This document shows positions 1-5,895 of a stretch of DNA of 5,925 bases, piece after piece. Source of the DNA: Aequorivita sp. (GTDB lineage Bacteria > Bacteroidota > Bacteroidia > Flavobacteriales > Flavobacteriaceae); assembly GCA_002733915.1 (NCBI GenBank), contig NVXN01000012.1, positions 38,507 to 44,431 on the forward strand. The letters run 5' to 3'. The notes under the pieces are model-generated. The model saw only the letters and a program-made list of their open reading frames with translations. It ran no database searches and was not told the DNA's origin. The position numbers were made by a program, and so were the translations under genes. Each line of letters opens with the position of its first letter. The stretch's first letter is position 1.

Positions 1-1107
1 ATTATGCCATACATTTCTGCGTCTATTGTTGTACAATTGATGCAGATTGCAGTGCCTTACCTTCAAAAATTACAGAAAGAAGGTGAAAGTGGCCGAAAGA
101 AAATTAATCAAATTACACGTTGGTTAACTATTGGTATCTGTTTGGTACAGGCGCCAAGTTACCTTGCAGGACTTCCGGCAATGGGAGTTCCCGCGGAAGC
201 TTTTGTAATGGGCCAAAGTGTAATGTTCTATGTTTCATCAGTTATCATCCTTGTAACTGGTACAATCTTTGCAATGTGGCTGGGTGAAAAAATTACTGAT
301 AAAGGAATCGGAAATGGTATCTCCATCTTAATTATGGTTGGAATCATTGCACGTTTGCCTCAGTCTTTTGCTCAAGAATTTGTTTCAAGAGTAATGGAAT
401 CAAATGGTGGTTTAATAATGATACTTATTGAATTGGTTATCTGGTTCGTAATTATCCTGCTTTCCATTATGCTGGTAATGGCAGTTCGAAAGATACCTGT
501 CCAATACGCACGAAGAACAGCAAGTGGCAGTTACGAAAAGAATATTTTCGGCGCCCGTCAGTTCATTCCTTTAAAGTTGAATGCATCCGGGGTAATGCCA
601 ATCATCTTTGCCCAGGCAATTATGTTTGTGCCTTCTGCGGTAGCTAGTCTTTCTGAAAGTGATTTTTCGCAGAGTATTCAAGCAACGTTCAGTGATATCT
701 TTGGATTTTGGTACAACTTGGTTTTTGCGGTATTGATTATTATATTCACATATTTCTATACTGCTATCACGGTTCCAACCAATAAAATGGCAGATGATCT
801 TAAGCGAAGTGGTGGATTTATTCCTGGCATTAAGCCAGGCACACAAACCGCTGAATATTTAGACCGAATCATGTCCCAAATAACCTTACCAGGTTCTGTG
901 TTTTTGGCCTTGATTGCTATTTTTCCAGCATTCGTGGTAAAATTGATGGGTATTCAACAAGGATGGGCATTATTCTACGGTGGTACATCGCTCCTTATTA
1001 TGGTGGGTGTAGCTATCGACACAATGCAACAAGTAAACTCGTACTTATTGAACCGTCATTATGATGGCTTAATGAAAAGCGGCAAAAATAGAAAAGCAGT
1101 AGCATAA
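1..1107 (+). CDS. secY: SecY, protein translocase channel subunit (5' end missing)
   Basis: SecY forms the pore of the SecYEG translocon in the inner membrane, passing unfolded proteins driven by SecA or by the ribosome. The reading frame is open from base 1 (first codon Ile). The ATG at base 4 is an internal Met, because the protein begins inside the family's second membrane segment ([13 protein letters not shown]); about 80 N-terminal residues lie upstream. Numbering from that Met, hydrophobic segments fall near 43-60, 73-95, 103-119, 136-160, 195-217, 233-255, 293-316 and 324-349, which fits TM3-TM10. The cytoplasmic C4 loop has KIPVQYARR (163-171) and the C5 loop has [13 protein letters not shown] (267-279), the SecA/ribosome docking loop. 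The position matching E. coli Arg357 is Lys277. The C-terminus (GKNRKAVA) looks complete. infA follows after 2 bp, so translational coupling is likely. Identification is secure; only the start is unseen. Confidence 0.97.
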   Translation: MMPYISASIVVQLMQIAVPYLQKLQKEGESGRKKINQITRWLTIGICLVQAPSYLAGLPAMGVPAEAFVMGQSVMFYVSSVIILVTGTIFAMWLGEKITDKGIGNGISILIMVGIIARLPQSFAQEFVSRVMESNGGLIMILIELVIWFVIILLSIMLVMAVRKIPVQYARRTASGSYEKNIFGARQFIPLKLNASGVMPIIFAQAIMFVPSAVASLSESDFSQSIQATFSDIFGFWYNLVFAVLIIIFTYFYTAITVPTNKMADDLKRSGGFIPGIKPGTQTAEYLDRIMSQITLPGSVFLALIAIFPAFVVKLMGIQQGWALFYGGTSLLIMVGVAIDTMQQVNSYLLNRHYDGLMKSGKNRKAVA

Positions 1108-1109
1108 TT

Positions 1110-1325
1110 ATGGCAAAACAAAGCGCAATAGAACAAGATGGAAGTATAGTGGAAGCACTATCAAACGCAATGTTCCGTGTGGAACTGGAAAACGGTCACA
1201 TTGTAACCGCACACATTTCCGGTAAAATGCGAATGCACTACATAAAATTGTTGCCAGGTGACAAAGTGAAGCTGGAAATGAGCCCATACGATTTAACTAA
1301 AGCAAGAATAACATACAGATATTAA
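1110..1325 (+). CDS. infA: Translation initiation factor IF-1
   Basis: IF-1 is a small cytosolic OB-fold protein that binds the 30S A site and works with IF-2 and IF-3 during initiation. The 71 residues match the family's usual length of about 72, and the core is near-canonical: [20 protein letters not shown] at 21-40, then [16 protein letters not shown]. The start is 2 bp after the secY stop, with no room for a separate ribosome binding site, so coupling to secY translation is the likely route. In Bacteroides and many other bacteria map or adk sits between secY and infA; neither is here. The Ile-Glu-Gln-Asp-Gly-Ser run after the initial MAKQSA fits the family's short variable N-terminus. No other identity is plausible. 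Confidence 0.97.
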   Translation: MAKQSAIEQDGSIVEALSNAMFRVELENGHIVTAHISGKMRMHYIKLLPGDKVKLEMSPYDLTKARITYRY

Positions 1326-1372
1326 TACAACGGACCTCACGGTTCATTGAACACTAAATAAACAATAGACAG
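1326..1372 (+). other. infA-rpmJ spacer with two overlapping small hairpins
   Basis: The 47-base gap can form a 5-bp stem with a UCAC loop (1332-1336 pairing with 1341-1345, one G-U) or, alternatively, a 4-bp stem GTTC/GAAC (1342-1345 with 1349-1352). Both use bases 1342-1345, so only one can form. The rest is A-rich up to the rpmJ ATG, and no Shine-Dalgarno sequence is visible. The stems are short and may mean nothing; there is no U-tract, so this is not a terminator. Confidence 0.3.
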
Positions 1373-1489
1373 ATGAAAGTAAGAGCATCCGTAAAGAAAA
1401 GAAGTGCCGACTGCAAGATTGTTCGCAGAAAGGGCAGATTATATGTAATTAACAAAAAGAACCCAAAGTTCAAACAAAGACAAGGATAA
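1373..1489 (+). CDS. rpmJ: 50S ribosomal protein bL36, zinc-free type
   Basis: This 38-residue protein is one of the smallest of the large subunit; it binds 23S rRNA late in assembly. The frame [11 protein letters not shown]...KQRQG matches the family end to end, including the MKVRAS start and the KFKQRQG tail. In the zinc-binding form the ligands sit at about Cys11, Cys14, Cys27 and His33. Here those positions are Ser11, Cys14, Asn27 and Phe33, so three of four ligands are gone and the protein should fold without zinc (the C-minus type of Makarova and colleagues). It ends 3 bp before rpsM, and its Gln-Gly-stop codons carry the only SD-like AAGGA near an operon start. The gene is easily missed because of its size. 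Confidence 0.95.
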   Translation: MKVRASVKKRSADCKIVRRKGRLYVINKKNPKFKQRQG

Positions 1490-1492
1490 GTT

Positions 1493-1867
1493 ATGGCAAG
1501 AATCGCAGGTGTAGATATCCCGAAGCACAAAAGGGGTGTAATCGCGTTAACGTATATCTTCGGAATCGGTAAAAGCCGTGCCCAAGATATTCTGAACAAA
1601 GCCGGAGTTGACGAAGACAAAAAAGTAAGCGAATGGAACGATGATGAAATCGGTGCTATTCGTGATGCTGTAGGGTCTTTCAAAATCGAAGGTGAATTAC
1701 GTAGTGAAGTTCAATTAAGCATCAAACGCTTAATGGATATTGGTTGTTACAGAGGTATTCGTCACAGATCGGGTCTTCCACTAAGAGGGCAACGTACTAA
1801 GAATAACTCTCGTACAAGAAAAGGAAAACGTAAAACTGTTGCTAACAAGAAAAAAGCAACTAAATAA
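1493..1867 (+). CDS. rpsM: 30S ribosomal protein uS13
   Basis: uS13 sits in the head of the small subunit, where it bridges to the 50S subunit and its basic tail reaches towards P-site tRNA. The 124 residues match the family. [10 protein letters not shown] opens the protein, the helix-two-turn-helix core includes [15 protein letters not shown] (20-34), and the signature [19 protein letters not shown] lies at about 83-101, followed by a Lys/Arg-rich tail ending KKKATK. The start is 3 bp after rpmJ. AAGGA at 1482-1486 lies six bases before the ATG, but it falls in conserved rpmJ codons. In E. coli the S4-binding regulatory pseudoknot lies just before rpsM; here that position is coding sequence, so that control element cannot be an intergenic leader at this site. 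Confidence 0.97.
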   Translation: MARIAGVDIPKHKRGVIALTYIFGIGKSRAQDILNKAGVDEDKKVSEWNDDEIGAIRDAVGSFKIEGELRSEVQLSIKRLMDIGCYRGIRHRSGLPLRGQRTKNNSRTRKGKRKTVANKKKATK

Positions 1868-1878
1868 AACCTAGAGTT

Positions 1879-2280
1879 ATGGCAAAGACAACGTCTAAGA
1901 CTACAAAAACAGTTAAAAAACGCAAGGTTAATGTTGAATCTGTTGGTGAGGCACACATTACTGCTTCCTTCAACAATATTATCGTTTCGTTGACAAATAA
2001 GAACGGAGATGTTATCTCTTGGTCCTCAGCCGGTAAAATGGGTTTCCGTGGATCTAAGAAAAACACTCCTTATGCAGCTCAGTTGGCATCAGAAGATTGC
2101 GCAAAAGTTGCACATGACGCCGGATTGCGTAAAGTAAAAGTTTACGTAAAAGGGCCAGGAAACGGTAGAGAATCTGCAATACGTTCCATCCACAATGCAG
2201 GAATTGAGGTAACCGAAATCATCGACGTTACTCCAATGCCGCATAACGGATGCCGTCCTCCTAAAAGAAGAAGAGTTTAA
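1879..2280 (+). CDS. rpsK: 30S ribosomal protein uS11
   Basis: uS11 lies on the platform of the small subunit near the mRNA exit and the Shine-Dalgarno helix. The 133-residue protein has a Lys/Thr-rich N-terminal extension (about 1-17), then the core starting [20 protein letters not shown]. The family signature appears in [20 protein letters not shown] (49-68) and in the C-terminal [13 protein letters not shown] (121-133). Asn123-Gly124 corresponds to the site in E. coli S11 (Asn119) that is converted to isoaspartate; the sequence permits this, but whether it happens here is inference. The gene begins 11 bp after rpsM, and an unusual 90-base untranslated gap follows. Confidence 0.97.
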   Translation: MAKTTSKTTKTVKKRKVNVESVGEAHITASFNNIIVSLTNKNGDVISWSSAGKMGFRGSKKNTPYAAQLASEDCAKVAHDAGLRKVKVYVKGPGNGRESAIRSIHNAGIEVTEIIDVTPMPHNGCRPPKRRRV

Positions 2281-2299
2281 TTAATTATAAATATCAATC

Positions 2300-2354
2300 T
2301 GAAGGAATAAAGAACTAAAGGATTAACGTAAGACCTTAATTTAGTTTTCCTTCA
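2300..2354 (+). promoter_or_regulatory. Predicted long hairpin in the rpsD leader (candidate autoregulatory element)
   Basis: Seen directly: the outer stem pairs 2300-2307 (TGAAGGAA) with 2347-2354 (TTCCTTCA), 8 bp perfect. After a 5-base bulge on the 5' side, 2313-2319 (AACTAAA) pairs with 2340-2346 (TTTAGTT), 7 bp perfect. A 2-bp GG/CC step may follow (2320-2321 with 2334-2335). The hairpin ends 16 bases before the rpsD ATG. The segment CCTTAATTTAG (2334-2344) recurs almost exactly as CCTTAAATTAG (2358-2368), next to the start codon, and could compete for the same 5' arm. There is no U-tract, so it is not a terminator. In E. coli and Bacillus, S4 represses its own operon by binding mRNA; assigning that role here is inference. 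Confidence 0.5.
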
Positions 2355-2370
2355 CAACCTTAAATTAGAA

Positions 2371-2976
2371 ATGGCAAGATATACTGGTCCAAAAACTAAA
2401 ATCGCCCGTAAGTTCGGGGAAGCAATCTTCGGAGATGATAAGTCCTTCGAAAAAAGAAACTACCCTCCTGGGCAGCACGGTAACGCACGTCGTCGTGGTA
2501 AAAAATCTGAATATGCAATCCAATTGATGGAGAAGCAAAAAGCAAAATATACCTATGGTATTTTGGAGCGTCAATTCAGAAATATGTTCAAAAAAGCAAC
2601 CGCTGCACCTGGTATTACAGGTCAAGTATTGTTACAATTGGCAGAATCACGTTTGGATAATGTGGTTTACCGTATGGGGATATCTCCAAGCCGTGCCGGT
2701 GCTAGACAATTGGTTTCTCACCGTCACATCACCGTTAATGGTGAAAAAGTAAACATTCCATCTTACCAGCTTAAGCCAGGCGATGTAGTGGCCGTTAGAG
2801 AGAAATCAAAATCTCTTAGCGCAATCAACGATTCTTTGGCAAATGCTAATCACGTGTACGAATGGATCACTTGGAACAACGACAAAAAGGAAGGAACTTT
2901 CGTTTCTGTTCCTGAGCGTATCCAAATCCCAGAAAACATCAACGAGCAGTTTATCGTTGAATTATATTCTAAATAA
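2371..2976 (+). CDS. rpsD: 30S ribosomal protein uS4
   Basis: uS4 is a primary 16S rRNA binder that nucleates 30S body assembly and lines the mRNA entry channel; in model bacteria it also represses its own operon. The 201 residues match the usual 200-209. The N-terminal domain (1-92) has the signature [20 protein letters not shown] (32-51). The S4 RNA-binding domain spans about 93-155, with [21 protein letters not shown] and [22 protein letters not shown]. The protein contains no cysteine, so the four-Cys zinc site seen in some S4 proteins (for example Thermus) is absent. Upstream is a 90-base leader with a long predicted hairpin; the ATG is preceded by AAATTAGAA with no Shine-Dalgarno sequence. 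The next gene, rpoA, begins 95 bp later. Confidence 0.97.
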   Translation: MARYTGPKTKIARKFGEAIFGDDKSFEKRNYPPGQHGNARRRGKKSEYAIQLMEKQKAKYTYGILERQFRNMFKKATAAPGITGQVLLQLAESRLDNVVYRMGISPSRAGARQLVSHRHITVNGEKVNIPSYQLKPGDVVAVREKSKSLSAINDSLANANHVYEWITWNNDKKEGTFVSVPERIQIPENINEQFIVELYSK

Positions 2977-3071
2977 TAAAATAATCATATTGGTATTTGG
3001 CCAAAGGGTTTAGAGTGTTCTTCAAACTTTTAAACCGCGCAACTAGATAACAATTAAAACGAAGAAAAAAA
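2977..3071 (+). other. rpsD-rpoA spacer with palindrome and predicted hairpin
   Basis: The 95-base untranslated gap contains the perfect 10-base palindrome TTTGGCCAAA at 2996-3005. Just after it is a hairpin: 3007-3012 (GGTTTA) pairs with 3031-3036 (TAAACC), and past a bulged T the stem continues with 3013-3016 and 3026-3029 (one G-U), closing a 9-base loop. No U-tract follows, so termination is unlikely. The last bases before the rpoA ATG are very A-rich (GAAGAAAAAAA), the start context typical of Bacteroidota. I see no full TAnnTTTG box, so no internal promoter is called. A role in translation control or mRNA processing is inference. Confidence 0.4.
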
Positions 3072-4064
3072 ATGGCAGTATTTAGTTTTCAAAAGCCTGA
3101 TAAAGTTATAATGGTTAATTCCACCGATTTCGAGGGGAAATTTGAATTTCGTCCTTTGGAACCTGGTTACGGACTTACCGTTGGTAACGCATTAAGACGC
3201 GTATTACTTTCCTCATTGGAAGGATTCGCCATTACTTCGGTTCGCATCGAAGGCGTGGATCACGAATTTTCAACCATTGCTGGAGTAGTGGAAGATGTTA
3301 CCGAAATTATTTTGAACTTGAAACAAGTTCGTTTCAAAAGACAGATTGATGAAATAGATAACGAAACCGTTACTATTTCCGTTTCTGGCAACGAGCAGTT
3401 GAAGGCAGGTGATTTCCAAAAATTCATTTCAGGATTCCAAGTATTGAACCCAGAATTGGTTCTTTGCAATATGGACAAAAAAGTGAACCTTAATTTCGAA
3501 ATTACTATTGAGAAAGGTCGCGGTTATGTTCCAGCTGAAGAGAACAAAAAAGCGAACGCTCCTTTGGGAACCATCTTTACAGATTCTATCTACACTCCAA
3601 TTAAAAATGTGAAGTACAGCATTGAAAACTTCCGTGTAGAGCAAAAAACAGATTACGAAAAATTGGTTTTCGAGATCGTAACAGACGGATCAATCCACCC
3701 AAAAGATGCCTTGACCGAAGCTGCAAAAACTTTGATCCACCACTTTATGCTGTTCAGTGATGAGCGCATTACCTTGGAGGCAGATGAGATTGCACAAACT
3801 GAAACCTATGATGAAGAATCCCTTCACATGCGTCAGTTGCTTAAAACAAAATTGGTAGATATGGATCTTTCGGTTCGTGCACTAAACTGTTTGAAAGCTG
3901 CAGAAGTTGATACCTTGGGCGACCTAGTATCTTACAATAAAAATGACTTGATGAAGTTCCGTAACTTCGGTAAAAAATCGCTTACAGAGCTTGAGGAGCT
4001 TGTAAACGTTAAAGGCCTAAACTTCGGGATGGATCTTGCAAAATATAAATTAGATAAAGATTAG
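3072..4064 (+). CDS. rpoA: DNA-directed RNA polymerase subunit alpha
   Basis: The alpha dimer is the scaffold for assembly of beta and beta-prime, and its C-terminal domain contacts UP elements and activators. The 330 residues match the family. The N-terminal domain (about 1-235) holds the dimer/assembly helix [17 protein letters not shown] (35-51) and [10 protein letters not shown] (149-158). A short acidic linker (about 238-249) precedes the C-terminal domain (about 252-330). The DNA-contact residues of the E. coli 265 determinant are kept: Arg269, Asn272, Cys273, Gly300, Lys302 and Ser303 match Arg265, Asn268, Cys269, Gly296, Lys298 and Ser299. UP-element recognition should therefore be possible even though Bacteroidota use unusual promoters. 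The gene sits between two structured gaps and ends in TAG. Confidence 0.98.
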   Translation: MAVFSFQKPDKVIMVNSTDFEGKFEFRPLEPGYGLTVGNALRRVLLSSLEGFAITSVRIEGVDHEFSTIAGVVEDVTEIILNLKQVRFKRQIDEIDNETVTISVSGNEQLKAGDFQKFISGFQVLNPELVLCNMDKKVNLNFEITIEKGRGYVPAEENKKANAPLGTIFTDSIYTPIKNVKYSIENFRVEQKTDYEKLVFEIVTDGSIHPKDALTEAAKTLIHHFMLFSDERITLEADEIAQTETYDEESLHMRQLLKTKLVDMDLSVRALNCLKAAEVDTLGDLVSYNKNDLMKFRNFGKKSLTELEELVNVKGLNFGMDLAKYKLDKD

Positions 4065-4076
4065 TTAATACGTCAT

Positions 4077-4108
4077 ATTTTGCTCCCCAAGGTGGGTCGC
4101 AGCAAGAT
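4077..4108 (+). promoter_or_regulatory. Predicted hairpin in the rplQ leader
   Basis: In the 65-base rpoA-rplQ gap, 4077-4084 (ATTTTGCT) pairs with 4101-4108 (AGCAAGAT) over 8 bp with one G-U. Inside it, 4085-4087 (CCC) pairs with 4094-4096 (GGG), leaving TCGC (4097-4100) as a one-sided bulge and a 6-base CAAGGT loop. The hairpin ends 21 bases before the rplQ ATG. The GC-rich loop region stands out from its AT-rich surroundings. No U-tract follows, so it is not a terminator. A stabilising, processing or translation-control role is inference only. Confidence 0.4.
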
Positions 4109-4133
4109 GATGATTAAAACCAAAATGTCATGA
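4107..4133 (+). other. Eight-codon upstream ORF overlapping the rplQ start
   Basis: The frame ATG ATG ATT AAA ACC AAA ATG TCA TGA encodes MMIKTKMS, and its TGA (4131-4133) overlaps the rplQ ATG (4130-4132) as ATGA. Such overlaps are a common layout for translational coupling. It starts within the 3' end of the leader hairpin. The same frame is open back to the rpoA TAG (4062-4064). It is too short for any coding statistic, and chance occurrence is quite possible. Confidence 0.2.
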
Positions 4134-4630
4134 GACACGGAAAAAAAATAAATCACTTAGGTAGAAAAACTGCCCACAGACATTCAATGTTGGCCAATAT
4201 GGCTTGCTCACTTGTAGAGCACAAACGTATCAACACTACTGTTGCAAAAGCAAAAGCGTTGAAGCAGTTTGTTGAGCCATTGGTAACAAAGTCTAAAGAA
4301 GACACCACACACAACCGTCGTTTGGTTTTTGCAAAATTGCGTCAAAAAGAAGCAGTTGCAGAGCTTTTCAGAACTGTTGCGCCAAAAGTAGGTGATCGTC
4401 CGGGAGGTTACACCCGAATCATTAAATTGGGTAACCGTCTAGGTGATAACGCTGATATGGCAATGATAGAGCTTGTTGATTTCAACGAACTTTACAATGC
4501 CGGTAAAGCAACCAAGAAAAAATCTACTCGTAGAAGTCGTCGTGGAAGCGGCTCTTCTTCAGCTGCTGCTCCTGCTGCAAAAGCCGCTCCAGCAAAAGCC
4601 GAGAAAGAAGCTAAAAAAGAAGAGGAATAA
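4130..4630 (+). CDS. rplQ: 50S ribosomal protein bL17 with long C-terminal tail
   Basis: bL17 binds 23S rRNA near the peptide exit tunnel on the solvent side of the large subunit. The conserved core spans about 1-120: [17 protein letters not shown] opens it, then [18 protein letters not shown] (20-37), [13 protein letters not shown] (40-52) and [22 protein letters not shown] (90-111). The E. coli protein is 127 residues, while this one is 166. The extra tail is a basic stretch ([16 protein letters not shown], 129-144), then an Ala/Lys run, then an acidic end (EKEAKKEEE). Low-complexity tails of this kind occur in Bacteroidota bL17 as I recall; they are probably disordered. It is the last gene of the operon, with a strong terminator about 30 bp downstream. 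Start choice follows the universal MRHG; an ATG five bases upstream is out of frame. Confidence 0.96.
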   Translation: MRHGKKINHLGRKTAHRHSMLANMACSLVEHKRINTTVAKAKALKQFVEPLVTKSKEDTTHNRRLVFAKLRQKEAVAELFRTVAPKVGDRPGGYTRIIKLGNRLGDNADMAMIELVDFNELYNAGKATKKKSTRRSRRGSGSSSAAAPAAKAAPAKAEKEAKKEEE

Positions 4631-4657
4631 ATATCCTTCACTACATACACAAATATT

Positions 4658-4692
4658 AAAAAGGGGTAAACATAGTTGTTTATCCCTTTTTT
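4658..4692 (+). terminator. Intrinsic terminator of the ribosomal operon
   Basis: A 14-bp stem (4658-4671, AAAAAGGGGTAAAC, with 4678-4691; one G-U) closes the 6-base loop ATAGTT. The 3' arm runs into a six-T tract (4687-4692). It sits 28 bp after the rplQ stop. The complementary A-run on the 5' side could also let it work on the minus strand. Its 3' arm GTTTATCCCTTTTTT is repeated exactly in the terminator at 5825-5858. Confidence 0.9.
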
Positions 4693-4814
4693 CATTCCTC
4701 TAATCGAAAAAGCGTAAATTCTAATGAAATTTACTATGTGAAAAACTTTTTGAATTACTTTATGAACTATATTTAATTTACTTTTAAAAATTTGTAAACC
4801 AATATCTTAAGGCT

Positions 4815-5786
4815 ATGAGAATAAAACTACTACTACCAGTATTTCTGTTATTTCTATTGGTTGCAAATGCGCAGAGCGTTTACAATTTCGAGACAGAAAA
4901 TAGTACTTACGTAAATTTAACGGGAAGCACTTCCTTAAATAATGGCGCCGTTTGGGACGACCCCGGCTTTACCATTCCGCTTGGTTTCAGTTTTAATATA
5001 GCTACTTATACTTTTGATACTATATATATACTTGGATGGAGTACAGGAGGTTTAGTGTCTAGTAATCCTGTAGACGGAGATATTATCCCTATTTTTAACC
5101 CGATAGCACAAGATATAATAGATTTGGGATTTGACTCAGGAATCTCTGAATCGAATATTTCATATAAAACTGAAGGAGCAGCGGGAAGTAGAATTTTAAA
5201 ATTGGAATGGAACAATGTCGGTTTTTTTGAGGACTCAACAGGTGATGATTTTATGAATTTGCAACTTTGGTTGTATGAAGGAAGTAATACGATAGAGTAT
5301 CACTACGGAGCCAGTTCAATAAACAATCCACTAGAGTCTTTTGAAAACGAAACCGGACCGCTAATAAGTATGGGTACTTCTTATAACAGTTCTAATGACA
5401 TATTAGAAGATAACGGTTATTTTCTTTCTGAAGATCCTATAGATCCTACCATAATTATCTTGCCGGCAGGAAGTCCAGTTGTGTTATCAGCTCTAGATGG
5501 AATGATGCCTAGTGGTACTGTATATCGATTTTTACAACAACCACTGTCAGTAGAAGATTTCTCAAAAAATGATTTCCAAATTTATCCGAACCCCGCTTCA
5601 CATTTCTTAACTATTAAATCGAAGGTAGACAACTATAATTTCAATATTTATAATTCATTGGGACAACATGTAAATGCTACTTTGTCTGAAAATAAAATAG
5701 ACATTTCAAACCTTTCCAGCGGAATCTATTTCCTAAAAATAGAAACTGAAACAGGTTCAGCAACTAAAAAGTTTATAAAGCAATAA
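4815..5786 (+). CDS. Secreted protein with T9SS type A sorting domain, function unknown
   Basis: A 323-residue exported protein. Residues 1-19 are a signal peptide (MRIK, a Leu/Val/Phe core, then ANA before QS), so export is via Sec. Residues 20-240 are rich in Asn, Ser, Thr, Gly and aromatics with alternating hydrophobics, suggesting a beta-sandwich; pieces such as IPLGFSFNIATYTFD (54-68), LKLEWNNVGFF (128-138) and LQLWLYEGSNTIEYHYG (149-165) resemble uncharacterised Bacteroidota surface-protein domains. No catalytic motif is visible and there is no cysteine. Residues about 245-323 are a type A T9SS C-terminal domain: YPNPA (257-261), IYNSLGQ (278-284), DISNLSSGIYFLKI (296-309), KKFIKQ end. 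It should cross the outer membrane by T9SS and be released or anchored to the cell surface. Frequent ATA isoleucine codons differ from the ribosomal genes. It has its own terminator; TATATTTA (4768-4775) is a weak candidate -7 box. It is the only unexpected gene between rplQ and carA. Confidence 0.88.
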   Translation: MRIKLLLPVFLLFLLVANAQSVYNFETENSTYVNLTGSTSLNNGAVWDDPGFTIPLGFSFNIATYTFDTIYILGWSTGGLVSSNPVDGDIIPIFNPIAQDIIDLGFDSGISESNISYKTEGAAGSRILKLEWNNVGFFEDSTGDDFMNLQLWLYEGSNTIEYHYGASSINNPLESFENETGPLISMGTSYNSSNDILEDNGYFLSEDPIDPTIIILPAGSPVVLSALDGMMPSGTVYRFLQQPLSVEDFSKNDFQIYPNPASHFLTIKSKVDNYNFNIYNSLGQHVNATLSENKIDISNLSSGIYFLKIETETGSATKKFIKQ

Positions 5787-5824
5787 TATTGTCTTTATTT
5801 CATACTTTTTATGTAGTAACCCAC

Positions 5825-5858
5825 AAAGGGATAAGCGTTTTCGTTTATCCCTTTTTTT
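5825..5858 (+). terminator. Intrinsic terminator after the T9SS-protein gene
   Basis: A 13-bp stem (5825-5837, AAAGGGATAAGCG, with 5842-5854; one G-U) closes a TTTT loop, and a seven-T tract spans 5852-5858. It lies 38 bp after the stop codon. Its 3' arm shares 15 identical bases with the rplQ terminator. The carA promoter box begins five bases after the T tract, so the terminator insulates carA from upstream transcription. Confidence 0.9.
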
Positions 5859-5862
5859 ATAC

Positions 5863-5870
5863 TATTTTTG
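5863..5870 (+). promoter_or_regulatory. Bacteroidota-type -7 promoter box for carA
   Basis: TATTTTTG matches the Bacteroidota consensus TAnnTTTG at every fixed position and lies 25 bases before the carA ATG, implying a short leader. The expected TTG element near -33 would fall in the loop or 3' arm of the terminator (about 5838-5845), where only a weak TTTTCG is seen. The box is a good match, but the promoter as a whole is unproven. Confidence 0.5.
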
Positions 5871-5895
5871 CAAAGATTTTGAAAACCTTCAAAGC

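Noticed and set aside
4..6. ATG near the left edge as the secY start
   Set aside because: The preceding codon is in frame and the protein begins inside a family membrane segment, so this is an internal Met.
571..846. Minus-strand open frame inside secY
   Set aside because: It lies fully within a strongly conserved gene and its translation resembles no family.
1482..1486. AAGGA as a dedicated rpsM ribosome binding site
   Set aside because: Spacing is suitable, but the bases encode the invariant Gln-Gly end of bL36, so selection for SD function cannot be separated from coding.
1354..2066. Three minus-strand frames opposite rpmJ, rpsM and rpsK
   Set aside because: Shadows of Lys/Arg-rich ribosomal genes; Phe/Leu-rich translations come from antisense AAA/AAG codons.
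2365..2752. Antisense and +2 frames within rpsD
   Set aside because: Overlap a conserved ribosomal gene with no start context or family resemblance.
3260..3644. Minus-strand frames inside rpoA
   Set aside because: Shadows of the conserved alpha N-terminal domain.
4076..4082. TATTTTG in the rpoA-rplQ gap as an internal promoter box
   Set aside because: One base short of TAnnTTTG spacing and within a hairpin arm; no -33 partner was established.
4540..4620. Tandem repeat or CRISPR-like array in the GCT/GCA-rich stretch
   Set aside because: It is codon repetition for the Ala/Lys tail of bL17, with no spaced repeats.
4473..4703. Overlapping frames at the rplQ tail on both strands
   Set aside because: Generated by the low-complexity Ala/Lys/Glu coding repeat, giving Leu- or Ala/Phe-rich nonsense proteins.
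4750..4775. Promoter for the T9SS gene (TTG at 4750, TATATTTA at 4768)
   Set aside because: The -7 box lacks the final G and the spacing to TTG is short; noted only as a weak candidate.
4809..4812. AAGG before the T9SS-protein ATG as a Shine-Dalgarno site
   Set aside because: It is only two bases from the start codon, too close to work.
5006..5215. Minus-strand frame inside the T9SS-protein gene
   Set aside because: Antisense to a well-supported coding sequence and without its own promoter or homology.
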